Shown here: one piece after another, positions 6,159-6,882 of the stretch
Layout of the letters: each line of letters begins with the position of its first letter
How positions within the stretch are numbered: the stretch's first letter is position 1
DNA from: Chloroflexota bacterium
GTDB taxonomy: Bacteria; Chloroflexota; Limnocylindria; QHBO01
Assembly (NCBI GenBank): GCA_005882055.1
Contig: VBGQ01000048.1
Location: forward strand, 5,573 to 12,454
Direction of reading: 5' to 3'
Length of the DNA: 6,882 nucleotides
Position numbers and translations under genes: made by a program
The notes under the pieces: generated by a model
Told to the model about the DNA's origin: nothing
Seen by the model: only the letters and a program-made list of their open reading frames with translations
The model's database searches: none

Positions 6159-6882
6159 CGGCCGATCCCCACATAGGCGATCCCGGCGCGGTCGAAGGTG
6201 GCCCGGTCGAGCGCGTTACGACCGTCCACGAACAGCTCGAGGCCAGGAATCTTCCCCGGGTCGAAGTCACGGTAGGCGGCGTGCCCGGCCTGCAGGATCG
6301 CGACGCGTGCCTGGGCGGGCGACGCGAGGTCGTACGGCTCGAACCCCATGCTCTCGAGGTGCTCGCCGGGGAAATACGGATCGTGGCCGTACACACGCGC
6401 ACCGCTGGCCTTGAGCTCGTCGCGCAGGCGGAAGGCGCTGCTGAAGGCATCCTCGCGGACATCGGCTCGGTACGCGACGCCCAGGACCAGCACCGGTACG
6501 CCTTGCAGCGACCCGACCCGCTCCGTGGCGAGCGCGACGGCCCAGGCGCCCATCTCCTCATTAATGGCGCGAGCCAGCGGCGGCAGCCGCAGGTCTGGAT
6601 CTGCGTTGAACAGGAAGTGCGGATAGACCGGGATGCAGTGCCCGACGACGCCTACGTAGGGCTAGTGGATGTGGCTGTAGGGCTGGCTGTTGGCGGCCTC
6701 GATCACCTCGAGGACGTCGATGCCGTGGCGGTCGGCGTAGCGCGCGTACTCATTGGCCAGCGCGATATTCACGTCGCGATAGGTCGTTTCGGCCAGCTTG
6801 GTCATCTCTGCCGTCTCTGCGTTGGCAACCGCCCGCACGTCGGTCCCCTCATCGAGGACCGCCTGGTAGAAGGCCAGCGCCC
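6155..6882 (-). pseudogene. Nucleotide-sugar 6-dehydrogenase (UDP-HexNAc dehydrogenase type), 3' part, broken by in-frame TAG
   Basis: Only the middle and C-terminal parts lie in the window; the NAD-binding N-terminus is beyond the right edge. Enzymes of this family oxidise a UDP- or GDP-sugar at C6 to the uronic acid with 2 NAD+, feeding surface polysaccharide synthesis. The central domain reads AETAEMTKLAETTYRDVNIA, then LANEYARYADRHGIDVLEVI and NSQPYSHIH. A TAG at 6664-6662 interrupts it, and the same frame continues with the catalytic-cysteine loop PYVGVVGHCIPVYPHF. The C-terminal UDP-binding domain follows intact (LVLGVAYRADVREDAFSSAF ... YGHDPYF ... DGRNALDRATF) and stops at 6157-6155. 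TAG replaces a position that is often Gln in relatives, so one C-to-T change (CAG to TAG) would explain it. The usual PGxGVGGHC loop also reads PYVGVVGHC, so two glycines are replaced beside the stop. A restart at the ATG at 6553 would lack the catalytic cysteine. It is either a decayed gene or a sequence error. Confidence 0.8.

Noticed and set aside
3780..6176. 798-codon open frame on the plus strand
   Set aside because: It is antisense to the well-supported PPIase and GT2 genes, crosses their intergenic gap, and has a composition dominated by Arg, Leu, Gly and Asp with no domain. Long antisense frames are expected opposite GC-biased genes.
6651..6660. 10-base perfect palindrome cctacgtagg beside the amber codon
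   Set aside because: It lies inside coding sequence, is short, and I see no second copy. It may simply reflect the altered codons there.
6662..6664. TAG read as an amino acid (suppression or pyrrolysine-like recoding)
   Set aside because: TAG ends the GT4 gene normally in this window, and the surrounding loop has other unusual residues. A mutation or sequence error is simpler.
1..6882. A defence system, CRISPR array, mobile element or RNA gene
   Set aside because: I found no spaced repeats, transposase or integrase motifs, terminal inverted repeats, tRNA-like cloverleaf or rRNA sequence. All recognisable genes are metabolic, envelope or folding functions.

Overview
This window looks like part of a chromosome from a GC-rich bacterium. 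All six supportable genes lie on the minus strand, with strongly GC-biased third codon positions and frequent GTG or TTG starts. The mix of a secreted CAP-domain protein with Ig-like and tryptophan/glycine-rich C-terminal modules, a multi-domain membrane-anchored parvulin and a methylase-remnant/MazG fusion resembles uncultured Chloroflexota (a Limnocylindria-like lineage). This placement is inference from protein style, not from a marker gene.

In transcription order (right to left) the window holds these genes. (1) The 3' part of a nucleotide-sugar 6-dehydrogenase of the UDP-HexNAc dehydrogenase type (6155-6882), broken by an in-frame TAG. (2) A family 2 glycosyltransferase resembling dolichol/polyprenol-phosphate mannose synthase (5322-6047), whose start is unclear. 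(3) A gap of about 100 bases with a plausible promoter. (4) A membrane-anchored SurA/PrsA-like peptidyl-prolyl isomerase (3480-5216). (5) mazG (2321-3478), whose N-terminus keeps only the second half of a tetrapyrrole-methylase-like domain. (6) A family 4 glycosyltransferase (1122-2324), coupled to mazG by a 4-base TTGA overlap. (7) A 92-base gap. (8) A secreted CAP-superfamily protein (62-1029) with an apparent internal deletion and frameshift. Two strong GC hairpins follow it at the window edge.

Genes 4-6 are packed with a 1-base gap and a 4-base overlap, so they probably form one transcript. The dehydrogenase and the two glycosyltransferases point to assembly of cell-surface polysaccharide or glycolipid. 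The PPIase and the CAP protein act outside the membrane. MazG is a housekeeping nucleotide-pool enzyme apparently carried along.

I see no mobile element, CRISPR array, RNA gene or defence system. The most notable points are two broken genes, the half-methylase MazG, a three-unit parvulin with a single intact active-site unit, and an initiation problem in the GT2 gene beside a 9-base tandem repeat. The broken genes could be real decay or assembly errors, and the sequence alone cannot decide.
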